NCBI GenBank assembly: GCA_019637585.1
Contig: JAHBVL010000002.1
Coordinates: 124,001 to 188,000, forward strand
DNA length: 64,000 nucleotides
DNA from: Thermomicrobiales bacterium
Lineage (GTDB): Bacteria > Chloroflexota > Chloroflexia > Thermomicrobiales > UBA6265
Direction of reading: 5' to 3'
Below, piece by piece: positions 32,185 through 42,127 of this stretch. A program made the position numbers and the translations under genes. Positions within the stretch are counted from its first letter, which is position 1. Every line of letters starts with the position of its first letter. Below the pieces are notes generated by a model. It was not told the DNA's origin, ran no database searches, and saw nothing but the letters and a program-made list of their open reading frames with translations.

Positions 32185-33435
32185 ATGGCGACCGACACCA
32201 ATTGGGCGGGCACGTATACCTTTCGCGCGAACCGAATCCATCATCCCCAGTCGATCGACGAAGCCCGGAAGCTGGTTGCCAGCGCGCCGAAGATTCGCGG
32301 TCTGGGTACGAAACACTCCTTCCACGACATCGCCGACACGGTCGAGCTCGTTTCGCTCGACCGGGTCGATCCGGCGATATCCGTCGATCATGAAACGATG
32401 ACCGCTTCGGCAGGTGCCAGCTTGCGGTATGGAGAGCTCGCCAGGGAATTGCACGAAGCTGGCGTTGCCCTGCACAACATGGGTTCGCTGCCGCACATCT
32501 CCATCGGCGGCGCGACGGCAACCGCCACGCATGGATCGGGCAACGGCAATCGCAATCTCTCCAGCGCGGTGTGCGGGCTGGAATTCATCACGAGCGAGGG
32601 AGAAGTTCTCCAGGTCGACCGTTCTCATCCTGATTTCGACGGGATGGTGGTGCACCTGGGCGGGTTGGGGTTGGTGACTCGTCTGACCTTCGACGTGCAG
32701 CCGACCTACGACGTTTGCCAGGAAGTATTGGAAGATCTTCCCTGGGAAGCGCTGCTCGACGATCCGAAAGCGGTCTTCGGAAGCGGCTACAGCGTGAGCA
32801 TTTTCACGCGATTCAAAGAGCCGACCGCCGGGCTTCTCTGGCGCAAACACCGTTTGACCGAAGGCTGGGATCGCGAAACGATCGACGATTTTGGCGCCAG
32901 ACGAGCGACCGTCGATCGGCATCCGGTCGATGGCTTCAGCGGCGCGGTCTGTACACCGCAATTGCTGCAACCGGGGCCATGGTGCGATCGTCTGCCCTAT
33001 TTCGACCTCGACCAGATTCCAGCCACGGGCGCCGAGATTCAGTCGGAGTACATGATTGATATGGCGCTCGCTTCGGAGGCGCTTGCCGCGTTGAAAGCGT
33101 TCGAACCGCGGTTGAGCGACGCGTTGATGGTCTCCGAACTCCGGACCATCGCCGCGGACGATCTCTGGCTGAGCACCGCCTACCAGCGAGACACGATCGG
33201 TCTCCATTTCACCTGGCACAAAGATCCGGCCAAGGTCGAGGCAGCAGTACCCGAAGTGGAAGCGTTGCTGGCGCCTTTCGCGCCCCGCGCCCACTGGGGC
33301 AAGGTCTTCCAACTGGATGCGGCCGCGCTGGAGCAGCGATATCCGCGATGCGATGATTTCAGACAGCTTCGACGGCGCTTCGATCCGCGGGGCGTTTTTG
33401 CGAACCCATTCCTGGAGCGGGTTGGTCTGGTCTGA
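32185..33435 (+). CDS. Alditol (xylitol) oxidase-like flavoprotein
   Basis: 416-residue VAO/PCMH-fold oxidase. The segment KIRGLGTKHSFHDIADT places H44 where Streptomyces AldO has its covalently flavinylated His. The FAD-domain segments LHNMGSLPHISIGGATATATHGSG and HLGGLGLVTRLTF follow. The C-terminal substrate domain ends DPRGVFANPFLERV as in the ALO family. It oxidises a polyol at C1 with H2O2 release, by family knowledge. ATG 32185 has AGGAGG 5 nt upstream. Confidence 0.88.
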   Translation: MATDTNWAGTYTFRANRIHHPQSIDEARKLVASAPKIRGLGTKHSFHDIADTVELVSLDRVDPAISVDHETMTASAGASLRYGELARELHEAGVALHNMGSLPHISIGGATATATHGSGNGNRNLSSAVCGLEFITSEGEVLQVDRSHPDFDGMVVHLGGLGLVTRLTFDVQPTYDVCQEVLEDLPWEALLDDPKAVFGSGYSVSIFTRFKEPTAGLLWRKHRLTEGWDRETIDDFGARRATVDRHPVDGFSGAVCTPQLLQPGPWCDRLPYFDLDQIPATGAEIQSEYMIDMALASEALAALKAFEPRLSDALMVSELRTIAADDLWLSTAYQRDTIGLHFTWHKDPAKVEAAVPEVEALLAPFAPRAHWGKVFQLDAAALEQRYPRCDDFRQLRRRFDPRGVFANPFLERVGLV

Positions 33436-33497
33436 CGGGCCGGTGTTCGATCCGTGACTTGCTAGACTGGGGTTGCGACCTATCCAAGGAGGCTCCA

Positions 33498-34337
33498 TTG
33501 GCCACATTCGGTATCAAAACGGCACCACAGCACACCACATACGAAGACATCCTCACCGTCTGGACCGAGGCGGATCAGATCGAGGTCATCGATCACGCCT
33601 GGCTCTTCGATCACTTCGCCCCGATTCAGGGGGACCTGGACGGTCCATGCCTGGAAGGTTGGATAACGCTGGCGGCGCTGGCGCAGGCAACGAGCCGGTT
33701 ACGCCTCGGGCTGATGGTCACCGGAAACACCTATCGTCATCCGGCGGTGCTGGCCAAGATCGCCGCGACTGTCGATGTCATTTCGGGAGGTCGTCTCGAC
33801 TTTGGGGTTGGAGCGGCCTGGAATGTCTACGAACACGAGAGCATGGGGATACCACTCTACCAACCGGGTGAGCGCATCAGGCGATTCGGCGAAGCATGCG
33901 AGATCTGGAAGCGGTTGTTCACTGAGCCACTCGTGACCTTCGACGGCCGCTATTACCAGCTGAAGGACGCGCGCTCAGAACCTAAGCCCATTCAGAAACC
34001 CCACCCGCCATTCGTGATCGGCGGCGGAGGGGAGAAGCTGACGCTGCGAGTCGTGGCCCAGTACGCCGATGTCTGGAATCACGGCGGGAGTCTCGAAGAC
34101 TTCGAACGGAAAGTCGGCATCCTCAAGGAGCATTGCGCCGCTGTTGGCCGCAACCCGGACGAGATCGTGCTCTCCTGGCAGCTCCGGCCCGATATGGACA
34201 ACCTGGCGGCCGCAGTCGAAGAGATCAAGCGATTTCAGGAGGCCGGCGCGTCCCACTTTGTCATCGTTCTCCCACCGCCGCATACGGCGGGAGTGGCGAC
34301 GAGAATCGCGGAAGAAGTGATCGGCAGGGTGAAGTAG
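33498..34337 (+). CDS. LLM-class F420-dependent oxidoreductase (second)
   Basis: 279-residue LLM protein. It contains EVIDHAWLFDHFAPIQGDL, RLRLGLMVTGNTYRHPAVLAKIAATVDVISGGRLDFGVGAAWN (in part LDFGVGAAWN) and PPFVIGGGGEKLTLRVVAQYADVWN, the same cofactor motif as the protein at 27876. TTG start at 33498 is supported by AAGGAGG 5 nt upstream. It is 62 nt after the alditol oxidase gene, possibly in one transcript. The TAG stop is followed at once by a GGCAAAG heptamer repeat. Confidence 0.9.
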   Translation: MATFGIKTAPQHTTYEDILTVWTEADQIEVIDHAWLFDHFAPIQGDLDGPCLEGWITLAALAQATSRLRLGLMVTGNTYRHPAVLAKIAATVDVISGGRLDFGVGAAWNVYEHESMGIPLYQPGERIRRFGEACEIWKRLFTEPLVTFDGRYYQLKDARSEPKPIQKPHPPFVIGGGGEKLTLRVVAQYADVWNHGGSLEDFERKVGILKEHCAAVGRNPDEIVLSWQLRPDMDNLAAAVEEIKRFQEAGASHFVIVLPPPHTAGVATRIAEEVIGRVK

Positions 34338-34474
34338 GGCAAAAGGCAAAGGGCAAAGGTGATCGGGCCATTGGGCTAGCGCGGAGCCGGCCGCCGGGTA
34401 CACCGCCGACTGCCGACGTCGGGCCACAGGTACCCGAACTACGCTCTGCCTGCTGCCTGCTGCCTGCTGCCTGC
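34338..34474. repeat. Heptamer repeats and a 31-bp dispersed block between convergent genes
   Basis: Directly after a TAG stop lie GGCAAAA-GGCAAAG-GGCAAAG (34338-34358). A 31-bp block at 34413-34443 beginning CCGACGTCGGGCCACAGGT recurs at 50401-50431. Four TGCCTGC heptamers (34447-34474) end exactly at the TAG stop of the minus-strand gene. Confidence 0.8.
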
Positions 34475-35511
34475 TACGCAAGCAACTCAACCGCATTGAT
34501 CAGGCCCTGCATGTACCCGATCGCGTGCGCCCGGCCGCGGTGGTTCCAGGGTGTGTCGTCGTCCATATGGGGAACGTGGTCGTCGAGGAGGAATCCATCG
34601 AATCCGGCCCGGTGCAGCGCGAGTATCACCTGTGCAGGATCGAAGTTGCCTTCCCCGAGGAAGCATTCCTGGAAAGCGGGGACGGTTCCCTGAACGTCAC
34701 GAAAGTGGACATAGATAATTTTGCCCTGCGGACCGAAGTGGTCGATCATCTCCAGCACAGTCGCGGCGCCACCTGGCATTTCCGAGCAGCATCCCAGGCA
34801 GAGATCGAGTCCCCAAGCCGGACTATCGCCCACGATCGATTCCGCTCTTCTGAATCCGTCGACATCTCGAAATAACCGGGCCACGCCGCCCAGCACCGGC
34901 ACGGGGGGATCGTCCGGATGGAGCGCCAGCGTCACGCCTGCCTCCTCGGCGACCGGCAGCACGGCCTTCATGAAGTAGGTGAAGTTGTCCCACATGGTCG
35001 CTTCGGAGACCTGTTCCTCATCTTTGCCGAGCACGGTCAGATGATCGACCCGCTCGCCCGGTTTGGCCACAAAGGTACGGCTCAGCGAGACGTCGGCATC
35101 TTCAGTGACAGTCAGGTCGAACGACGTGACTTTCGCGCCACCGCGACCGGGTGTGGTCCGGGACGTGCGCCAGACGGAATTGGGCATCCAGTGGTAGCCG
35201 AGCACCGGCACGCCCGCTTCACCGATGTGCCGGATGGTGTTCTGGTAGTGCTCGATCTGCTCGTCCCGCCCGGGAAGTCCGAGCATCGCCTTGTCGTAGA
35301 AGTGGATCGGCACGTTCTCGATGGCGTCAAGGGTCAAGCCGAATGAGTTGACTCTGTCGACTATCGCCTTGATATCGGCGGATTCCCACTGCCGGTCACC
35401 AGGCAGCTTGGGGGTGTTCATCTGGATGCTGCTGACACCGAGCTGTTGGGCAAAGCGAAGCTTCTCGTCCGCCGGCTCGTTGAACTGTCCCACCGCAACC
35501 CGCATCGCCAT
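34474..35511 (-). CDS. uxuA: Mannonate dehydratase (UxuA family)
   Basis: 345 residues. Dehydrates D-mannonate to 2-keto-3-deoxygluconate in hexuronate breakdown, by family. Seen are the xylose-isomerase-like barrel start VSSIQMNTPKLPGD, MWDNFTYFMKAVLPVAEEAGVTLALHPDDPP, LDLCLGCCSEM, IIYVHFRDVQG and DDHVPHMDDDTPWNHRGRAHAIGYMQGL, which hold the His, Cys and Asp metal ligands. ATG 35511 with GGAGGG 9 nt upstream. Other hexuronate genes are absent; the alditol oxidase nearby hints at sugar-acid metabolism. Confidence 0.9.
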   Translation of the reverse strand: MAMRVAVGQFNEPADEKLRFAQQLGVSSIQMNTPKLPGDRQWESADIKAIVDRVNSFGLTLDAIENVPIHFYDKAMLGLPGRDEQIEHYQNTIRHIGEAGVPVLGYHWMPNSVWRTSRTTPGRGGAKVTSFDLTVTEDADVSLSRTFVAKPGERVDHLTVLGKDEEQVSEATMWDNFTYFMKAVLPVAEEAGVTLALHPDDPPVPVLGGVARLFRDVDGFRRAESIVGDSPAWGLDLCLGCCSEMPGGAATVLEMIDHFGPQGKIIYVHFRDVQGTVPAFQECFLGEGNFDPAQVILALHRAGFDGFLLDDHVPHMDDDTPWNHRGRAHAIGYMQGLINAVELLA

Positions 35512-35679
35512 CGTTCGATTCCCTCCGGTTCCACACCGTCTGCCGGAGAACCATCGAATGGCATCGCAGGGTTGTCAAGCGGAACGGTCTGGAAATTGGG
35601 GATGACGATGCGCCGCCTGGGGCGGTAGCCTTGCGCTGCTGCAATGCCGAGCAGCGTCGATCGCGACAAGATGGCGCCA

Positions 35680-36531
35680 ATGCCCGAACTTCCTGAAGTC
35701 GAAACCATCCGCATCGGTCTCGAATCGATGATTCGCGGCGCCCGGATCGACCATGGCGAGATCGTCGGATTCCCCGGTGTGATCGAACCGCTGGCGATCG
35801 ACCAGCTGAACGCGGCGATTGCCGGCCAACAAATCGTGGCGCTGCAGAGGCGGGCCAAGTATCTCCTCTTCGACCTGTCGAATGAGCTGACGCTCATCGT
35901 TCACCTGCGGATGACGGGGCAGTTGCTGGTGACGGAACCAACGCCGGAGCCTTCCCGCTTCGAACGCTTCAAGTTTGTTCTGCATGATGGCCGCGAGGTG
36001 CGCTACATCGACCAGCGGAAGTTCGGACGCATTTCGCTGGCCGACGCGGTCGCTCTGGAACGACTCGACCGAAACCTCGGTGTCGAACCGCTCGGTGAGG
36101 AGTTCACCGCAGCCTGGCTGGCCGATGCGCTGGCCAGGAAGGGTGGGCAGATCAAACCCGTCCTTCTCGATCAGCGAGTCATCGCCGGTATCGGCAATAT
36201 CTACGCGGACGAAGCCCTTTTTCGGTCGGGCATCCATCCGCAGTTTCCGGCGAATCGCCTGACGGAGGGGCAGATTGCCGAGCTTCACGGCAATCTTCGC
36301 TACGTTCTGAACGGTTCGATCGATCGGGGTGGGACGACCTTCTCCAGCTACCGAAATGCATCTGGCGAATCGGGGACGAATCAGCTGACGCTCCAGGTCT
36401 ATGGACTGGGCCGCGGCGATACTCCCTGTCCTCGCTGTGGCGGTCCGCTGACCTGCCTGAAAGTGGCCGGCCGGTCGAGTCATCTCTGTCCTGTCTGTCA
36501 GCAGTTGCCGAGCGATGGCCGGACGCCATAA
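35680..36531 (+). CDS. mutM: Formamidopyrimidine-DNA glycosylase
   Basis: Bifunctional 8-oxoguanine glycosylase/AP lyase, 283 residues. ATG 35680 is fixed by the required start MPELPEVETI with catalytic Pro2 and Glu3; upstream codons would block the active site. Also present are the catalytic Lys segment RRAKYLLFDL, LRMTGQL, VIAGIGNIYADEALFRSGIHP, the helix-two-turn-helix, and the C-terminal zinc finger CPRCGGPL-x-CPVC with four Cys. Confidence 0.97.
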   Translation: MPELPEVETIRIGLESMIRGARIDHGEIVGFPGVIEPLAIDQLNAAIAGQQIVALQRRAKYLLFDLSNELTLIVHLRMTGQLLVTEPTPEPSRFERFKFVLHDGREVRYIDQRKFGRISLADAVALERLDRNLGVEPLGEEFTAAWLADALARKGGQIKPVLLDQRVIAGIGNIYADEALFRSGIHPQFPANRLTEGQIAELHGNLRYVLNGSIDRGGTTFSSYRNASGESGTNQLTLQVYGLGRGDTPCPRCGGPLTCLKVAGRSSHLCPVCQQLPSDGRTP

Positions 36532-36593
36532 ATCGACCGTCGGGAGTAAACTAGGCGTCCTTGACGGTTTTGCCTGGAACGAGAGTACAGAAC

Positions 36594-37856
36594 ATGCTGG
36601 TCGTAATGGAGGAAGGCGCCGATCACGCGCTGATGGAGCCTGTTTGTTCGCTTGCCCGTGACACTGGACTGAGCCCGGTGATCTTCGACGGAGAGCCGCC
36701 GATGGTGCTCCTGTCCGGTGTTCCGCTGCAGGACATCGAGGACACGGTTGCGGCGTTGCCAGGTGTGGTGCGGGTGGCCAGTTCCGATGGCACCGCGTCG
36801 CCGGTGACGAACAACCTGCGGATCGCTGGAATCCGGCCGCTCGTTTCCCCGGCCATCCTGATGGAAGAGCTGCCGCTTCCCCCGGAAGGTGCGATTCTGG
36901 TGCAGCGATCCCGGCGGGAGATCAGCAAGATCGTGCATGGAGAAGACGATCGGTTGCTCGTCGTTACCGGTCCCTGTTCGATTCATGACTCGGACGCCGC
37001 GCTCGACTACGCCGCTCGCCTGGCGGAAATCGCCCCCACATTTGCCGATGACCTGGTGATCGTGCTGCGGGTCTACTTCGAAAAGCCCCGCACCACGGTC
37101 GGATGGAAAGGGTTGATCAACGATCCCCGCGGCGATTCGAGCTTTGCCGTCAATGATGGCCTCCGGATTGCTCGCCGGTTGCTGCTCGATGTCATCGCCA
37201 TGGGCTTGCCGTCCGGCTGCGAGTTTCTGGACCCCATTTCGCCCCAGTTCATTTCCGACTCGGTCGCCTGGGCGGCGATTGGCGCCCGCACCACCGAAAG
37301 CCAGGTGCATCGCAATCTGGCCAGTGGCTTGTCGATGCCGGTCGGTTTCAAGAACGGCACCAGCGGGGATATTCAGATCGCGGCAGACGCGATCAGCGCT
37401 GCGTCCTTTCCACACCACTTCATGAGTGTGACCGAGCAGGGACTGGCGGCCATTGTGGAAACCCGGGGCAACCGAGACACCCACCTCATTCTTCGCGGCG
37501 GAAGATCCGGTCCCAACTACGACGCCCCAAGTGTGGAATCGGCGCTGGCGTCCTTGACCAAATCGAAGTTGCAGCCCTTCCTGATGGTCGATGCCAGTCA
37601 TGGCAACAGCAACAAGGATTACAAGAACCAGCCGGCGGTGGCCACGGATGTCGCGGCGCAGATCGCCAATGGCCAGCGCGGCATCATGGGCGTCATGCTG
37701 GAGAGTTTCCTCGTCGATGGCCGGCAGGAGCTCGACTGGTCGAACGGCATGACCTACGGGCAGAGCGTCACCGACAGCTGCATGGGGTGGGACATGACCC
37801 TCCCTGTTCTCGAGCAACTGGCGGAAGCGGTGCGGGCGAGACGGCAACGCGCATGA
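36594..37856 (+). CDS. 3-deoxy-7-phosphoheptulonate (DAHP) synthase with extra N-terminal domain
   Basis: First enzyme of the shikimate pathway, 420 residues. The core (about 105-420) is of the E. coli AroFGH type: VVTGPCSIHD, LRVYFEKPRTTVGWKGLINDP, ARTTESQVHRNLASGLSMPVGFKNGT, HLILRGG, DASHGNSNKDYKNQ and ESFLVDGRQ. In front lies an extra domain of about 70 residues (MLVVMEEGADHALMEPVCSLARD ... LPGVVRV) resembling the ferredoxin-like domain of the other DAHP synthase class. ATG 36594 starts this domain. The next gene overlaps by 4 nt. Confidence 0.93.
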   Translation: MLVVMEEGADHALMEPVCSLARDTGLSPVIFDGEPPMVLLSGVPLQDIEDTVAALPGVVRVASSDGTASPVTNNLRIAGIRPLVSPAILMEELPLPPEGAILVQRSRREISKIVHGEDDRLLVVTGPCSIHDSDAALDYAARLAEIAPTFADDLVIVLRVYFEKPRTTVGWKGLINDPRGDSSFAVNDGLRIARRLLLDVIAMGLPSGCEFLDPISPQFISDSVAWAAIGARTTESQVHRNLASGLSMPVGFKNGTSGDIQIAADAISAASFPHHFMSVTEQGLAAIVETRGNRDTHLILRGGRSGPNYDAPSVESALASLTKSKLQPFLMVDASHGNSNKDYKNQPAVATDVAAQIANGQRGIMGVMLESFLVDGRQELDWSNGMTYGQSVTDSCMGWDMTLPVLEQLAEAVRARRQRA

Positions 37857-38200
37857 TTCCGATCGATCTGGCGAACCTGGCGCGCACCACCGAAGTTCGC
37901 GGGCCAGTCTGGTCGGACATCTCCGACGACCTGAATGTCAACCTGCTGGTTTTCGATGAGGGCCAGGGAGTGGACGAGCATGTCAATCAGGACGTCGACG
38001 TTCTTTTGACGGTTGTCCATGGTCAGGGGCATGTGACGATCGACGGCGACCTTCAAACGTTGGCTGCCGGGTCGGTCGTCATCGTGGCCAAGGGGAGTGC
38101 GCGGAGTATCACGGCCGCCAGCGACCGCTTTGCCTATCTCACCTGCCATCGCCGGCGGGCGGGATTGATGCCTCGCGTCAAACCAGCGCAGAACGCCTGA
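37853..38200 (+). CDS. Small cupin protein
   Basis: 115-residue single cupin domain: DEHVNQDVDVLLTVVHGQGHVTIDG (motif 1, with one His) and LAAGSVVIVAKGSARSITAASDRFAYLTCHRR (motif 2). Metal ligands look incomplete. ATG 37853 overlaps the DAHP synthase stop (ATGA), so the two are translationally coupled. No known function follows from the context. Confidence 0.85.
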   Translation: MIPIDLANLARTTEVRGPVWSDISDDLNVNLLVFDEGQGVDEHVNQDVDVLLTVVHGQGHVTIDGDLQTLAAGSVVIVAKGSARSITAASDRFAYLTCHRRRAGLMPRVKPAQNA

Positions 38201-38348
38201 TCGGTCGACATTCCAGCGTCACCGACCTCCCCGGTCTGGCTGTCACCACATCGTCGTGCGCGGGGCGGTATCTGGACCACTCTCTTTCTCCCGAGGGACG
38301 GCCGCGTGCCGTCCGATTCTCCGTAGTGCGTAACCAATGGCACGGTGG

Positions 38349-38370
38349 GTGCGTTCAACCTTGAACGCAC
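38349..38370. promoter_or_regulatory. 22-bp inverted repeat upstream of the LPXTG protein
   Basis: GTGCGTTCAA, CC, TTGAACGCAC: 10-bp perfect arms with a 2-nt centre, about 100 nt before the start codon. It could be an operator; with such a tight loop it is unlikely to be a terminator. The rest of the 38201-38467 gap shows only a GGACGG/CCGTCC hairpin. Confidence 0.45.
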
Positions 38371-38467
38371 ACGTCTGTTTCACCAGATGGTGGCGCAGGC
38401 GGTAGTGCGAGCCGCTTTATCGCCAGTCGTCGTTCTCCTGCATCCTGGCGAGAAAGGTAGTTGCAGC

Positions 38468-39154
38468 ATGAATCGCGCACGATTCACTCTGATGGTGGCC
38501 CTCGGAGCTCTCTTGTCACTCGCGCTCGGCCCCGTTTCCGGCGTACAAGCCCAAACGGGCGGTCAGCTCATCATCGGCGTTTCGCAATGCCCGGAGGGCT
38601 ACACCGGCACTGACTACGCCGTCGACTGTGTCGAACCTGCCGCCGGCGTCGACTTCTACATCGGAACGCCGAACTCGGACAACGTCGAGTCGACGACGAG
38701 TGGGGGTGACGGACTCGCCACGTTTTCCCTCGAACCGTTCGACCTCGATCCTGAAGGTCCGGACACCGTGAGTGTCGGAGAGCCTGTGGTCGAAGGCGGG
38801 GACTACGCCGTCGGGTGTAGCACCGGCGATGGTGAACCGATCGAGCTGGCATTCGAAACGTTGCCGTTCGAACCGGGTGGCCCCCTCTTCGGCGTCACAT
38901 TCGATTTCGACGCAGGCGCCGACATCGCCTGCCAGTGGTTCCGGCTCAGTCCGCCTCCGGCCGGAGGTGGAGACCCACCGGTCGATGACGATCCGATCGG
39001 TCAGCTGCCGAATACCGGCGCCGGATCGCAGCAGACAGCTGCGCCGGATGTCATGAGCTCGGCCGTGGCCGCAATGATCGTTCTGTTGTCCGCGTCGGCC
39101 GCTGCGCTCGCGATCGGTGCTTCGATGCGCCGGAGCGCTCTTCGGTCCCGCTGA
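38468..39154 (+). CDS. LPXTG-type surface protein
   Basis: 228 residues. Signal peptide (LMVALGALLSLALGPVSGVQAQ, cleavage near 29), a compact domain with four Cys resembling short SpaA-like folds (FYIGTPNSDNVESTTSGGDGLATFSLEP), a Pro/Gly linker, then LPNTG at residues 180-184, a membrane helix (AVAAMIVLLSASAAALAIGA) and an Arg tail (MRRSALRSR). This is the complete sortase-sorting signal layout. No sortase gene is in the window. Confidence 0.85.
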   Translation: MNRARFTLMVALGALLSLALGPVSGVQAQTGGQLIIGVSQCPEGYTGTDYAVDCVEPAAGVDFYIGTPNSDNVESTTSGGDGLATFSLEPFDLDPEGPDTVSVGEPVVEGGDYAVGCSTGDGEPIELAFETLPFEPGGPLFGVTFDFDAGADIACQWFRLSPPPAGGGDPPVDDDPIGQLPNTGAGSQQTAAPDVMSSAVAAMIVLLSASAAALAIGASMRRSALRSR

Positions 39155-39317
39155 TTGGGTTCCTCTGCAGGCGTTGGCTTCCCTCCGCGTCTCCCCAGAG
39201 CGCCGGTAGGCATACAATGTCTTCCCTTGGGGGGTGGAATTGGCACGAGGGTGCCGGCGCCACCCTCTCCGCGAGGGAACGATGGTCTCCGATAGGGGAC
39301 CGGAAGGAGTGTTGATC

Positions 39318-40634
39318 ATGGTAGATGGGATCACACGTCTCGGAGAAGGTGAAAGAGGCAAGGTCACACGAAGGGCGGTGCTCGCCGGATCGGCCGCCGT
39401 TGCGCTGACAGGCGTATCCGGAAGCCTGGTAAGCGCGCAGGACGGGTCGCCCGTGGCGTCTCCACCGGTTCCAGCCCCGGAAGGAACTCCCCCGCCTGCG
39501 GCATCCCCTGTGCCCGCTCCGGCGCAGTTCGCCTACACCGGCTCGGATTCCCGCTCTGCGATCAATGAGGGAATCGACCCGAATGAGGTCGGTATCTCGG
39601 TCTTCTCCGTCGATCCGGCGTCGGGAGTCCTGACGCATGTGCAGACGGTGCCGAGCGACAACGCCTTTTTCTTTGACTTTCATCCGAGCGGCAATTTCCT
39701 CTATGCAGTCAATGTGATTGGCGACTATGAGGGCGGAACGACCGGGTCGGTCGAAGCGTGGGCACGCGACCCTGCAACCGGGATGCTGACGTTCATCAAC
39801 CGGGTGTCGTCGGGCGGTTCGACCGCAGCACAGCCAGCCGTCGATCCCACCGGGCGATGGTGCGTCGTGGCCAACTACAACGGCGCCAACTTCACCGTTC
39901 TGCCGATCAACGAGGATGGTTCGCTCGGCGACGTCGTCAGCGAAATCGTGCAGGAAGGGTCGGGACCGAACGAGGCGCGGCAGGACATGTCGCACCCGCA
40001 CGCCGTGATGTTCGATCCGAATGGCCAGTTCATCGGCGCAGCTGATCTCGGCACCGACGAGGTTCTCATCTTCGCGCTCAATGGCGAGACCGGTGAGCTC
40101 ACTGTGGTCAGCCGGGCGTCGTCGGCGCCAGGCGCGGGGCCACGGCATGTGGCGTTCAACGCCTCGGCGACGCTGATGTACGCGGTCAACGAGCTCGATG
40201 CTACGATCGATGTCTGGGAATACGATGCGGCCACCGGAACGCTCGGCGCGTCGATTCAGACGATTTCGACGGTGGTCGAACCGTTCGAAGGCACGCGAAG
40301 CACCGCGGAGATTCTGATTCATCAATCCGGTCTCTTCCTCTACAACTCGAATCGCGGCCAGCCCGACTCGACGACGCCGGAAGGTGACGCCATCGTGGCC
40401 TTCTCGATCGACCAGGAAACCGGCATGCTGACACTGGTCCAGCACCAGGTCGACGAAGTGGCGGTGCCGTGGAGCTTCGCCTTCGACGCCGCCGGCGCGT
40501 TCCTCTATTCAGCGAACTACGACGACGACTCGGTGACGATCTTCTCGATCGACCAGACCACCGGCGGACTGACCTTCACCGGTCATTGGGTCGAGGTGCC
40601 GCATCCGTTCGTCATTCAGACGAGCCCGGTCTAG
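39318..40634 (+). CDS. Tat-exported seven-bladed beta-propeller lactonase-family protein
   Basis: 438 residues. Tat signal VTRRAVLAGSAAVALTG, a Pro/Ala/Ser linker rich in VASP-like units, then a 6-phosphogluconolactonase (Pgl)-like propeller with repeated blades such as FFFDFHPSGNFLYAVN, QPAVDPTGRWCVVANYNG, HPHAVMFDPNGQFIGAADLG and GPRHVAFNASATLMYAVNE. Export makes a pentose-phosphate role unlikely. ATG 39318 with AAGGAG 8 nt upstream. Confidence 0.88.
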   Translation: MVDGITRLGEGERGKVTRRAVLAGSAAVALTGVSGSLVSAQDGSPVASPPVPAPEGTPPPAASPVPAPAQFAYTGSDSRSAINEGIDPNEVGISVFSVDPASGVLTHVQTVPSDNAFFFDFHPSGNFLYAVNVIGDYEGGTTGSVEAWARDPATGMLTFINRVSSGGSTAAQPAVDPTGRWCVVANYNGANFTVLPINEDGSLGDVVSEIVQEGSGPNEARQDMSHPHAVMFDPNGQFIGAADLGTDEVLIFALNGETGELTVVSRASSAPGAGPRHVAFNASATLMYAVNELDATIDVWEYDAATGTLGASIQTISTVVEPFEGTRSTAEILIHQSGLFLYNSNRGQPDSTTPEGDAIVAFSIDQETGMLTLVQHQVDEVAVPWSFAFDAAGAFLYSANYDDDSVTIFSIDQTTGGLTFTGHWVEVPHPFVIQTSPV

Positions 40635-40657
40635 TCGGGATCGCCGAGAAGCACATG

Positions 40658-40691
40658 AAAACGGCCGCCCACATCGCTGGGCGGCCGTTTT
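40658..40691. terminator. Rho-independent terminator between convergent genes
   Basis: AAAACGGCCGCCCA pairs perfectly with TGGGCGGCCGTTTT around a 6-nt loop, with T-runs on both strands. It serves the lactonase gene (+) and argG (-). Confidence 0.88.
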
Positions 40692-40711
40692 GCGACTGCT
40701 GAGAGTCGCGA

Positions 40712-42127
<1,416 letters not shown>

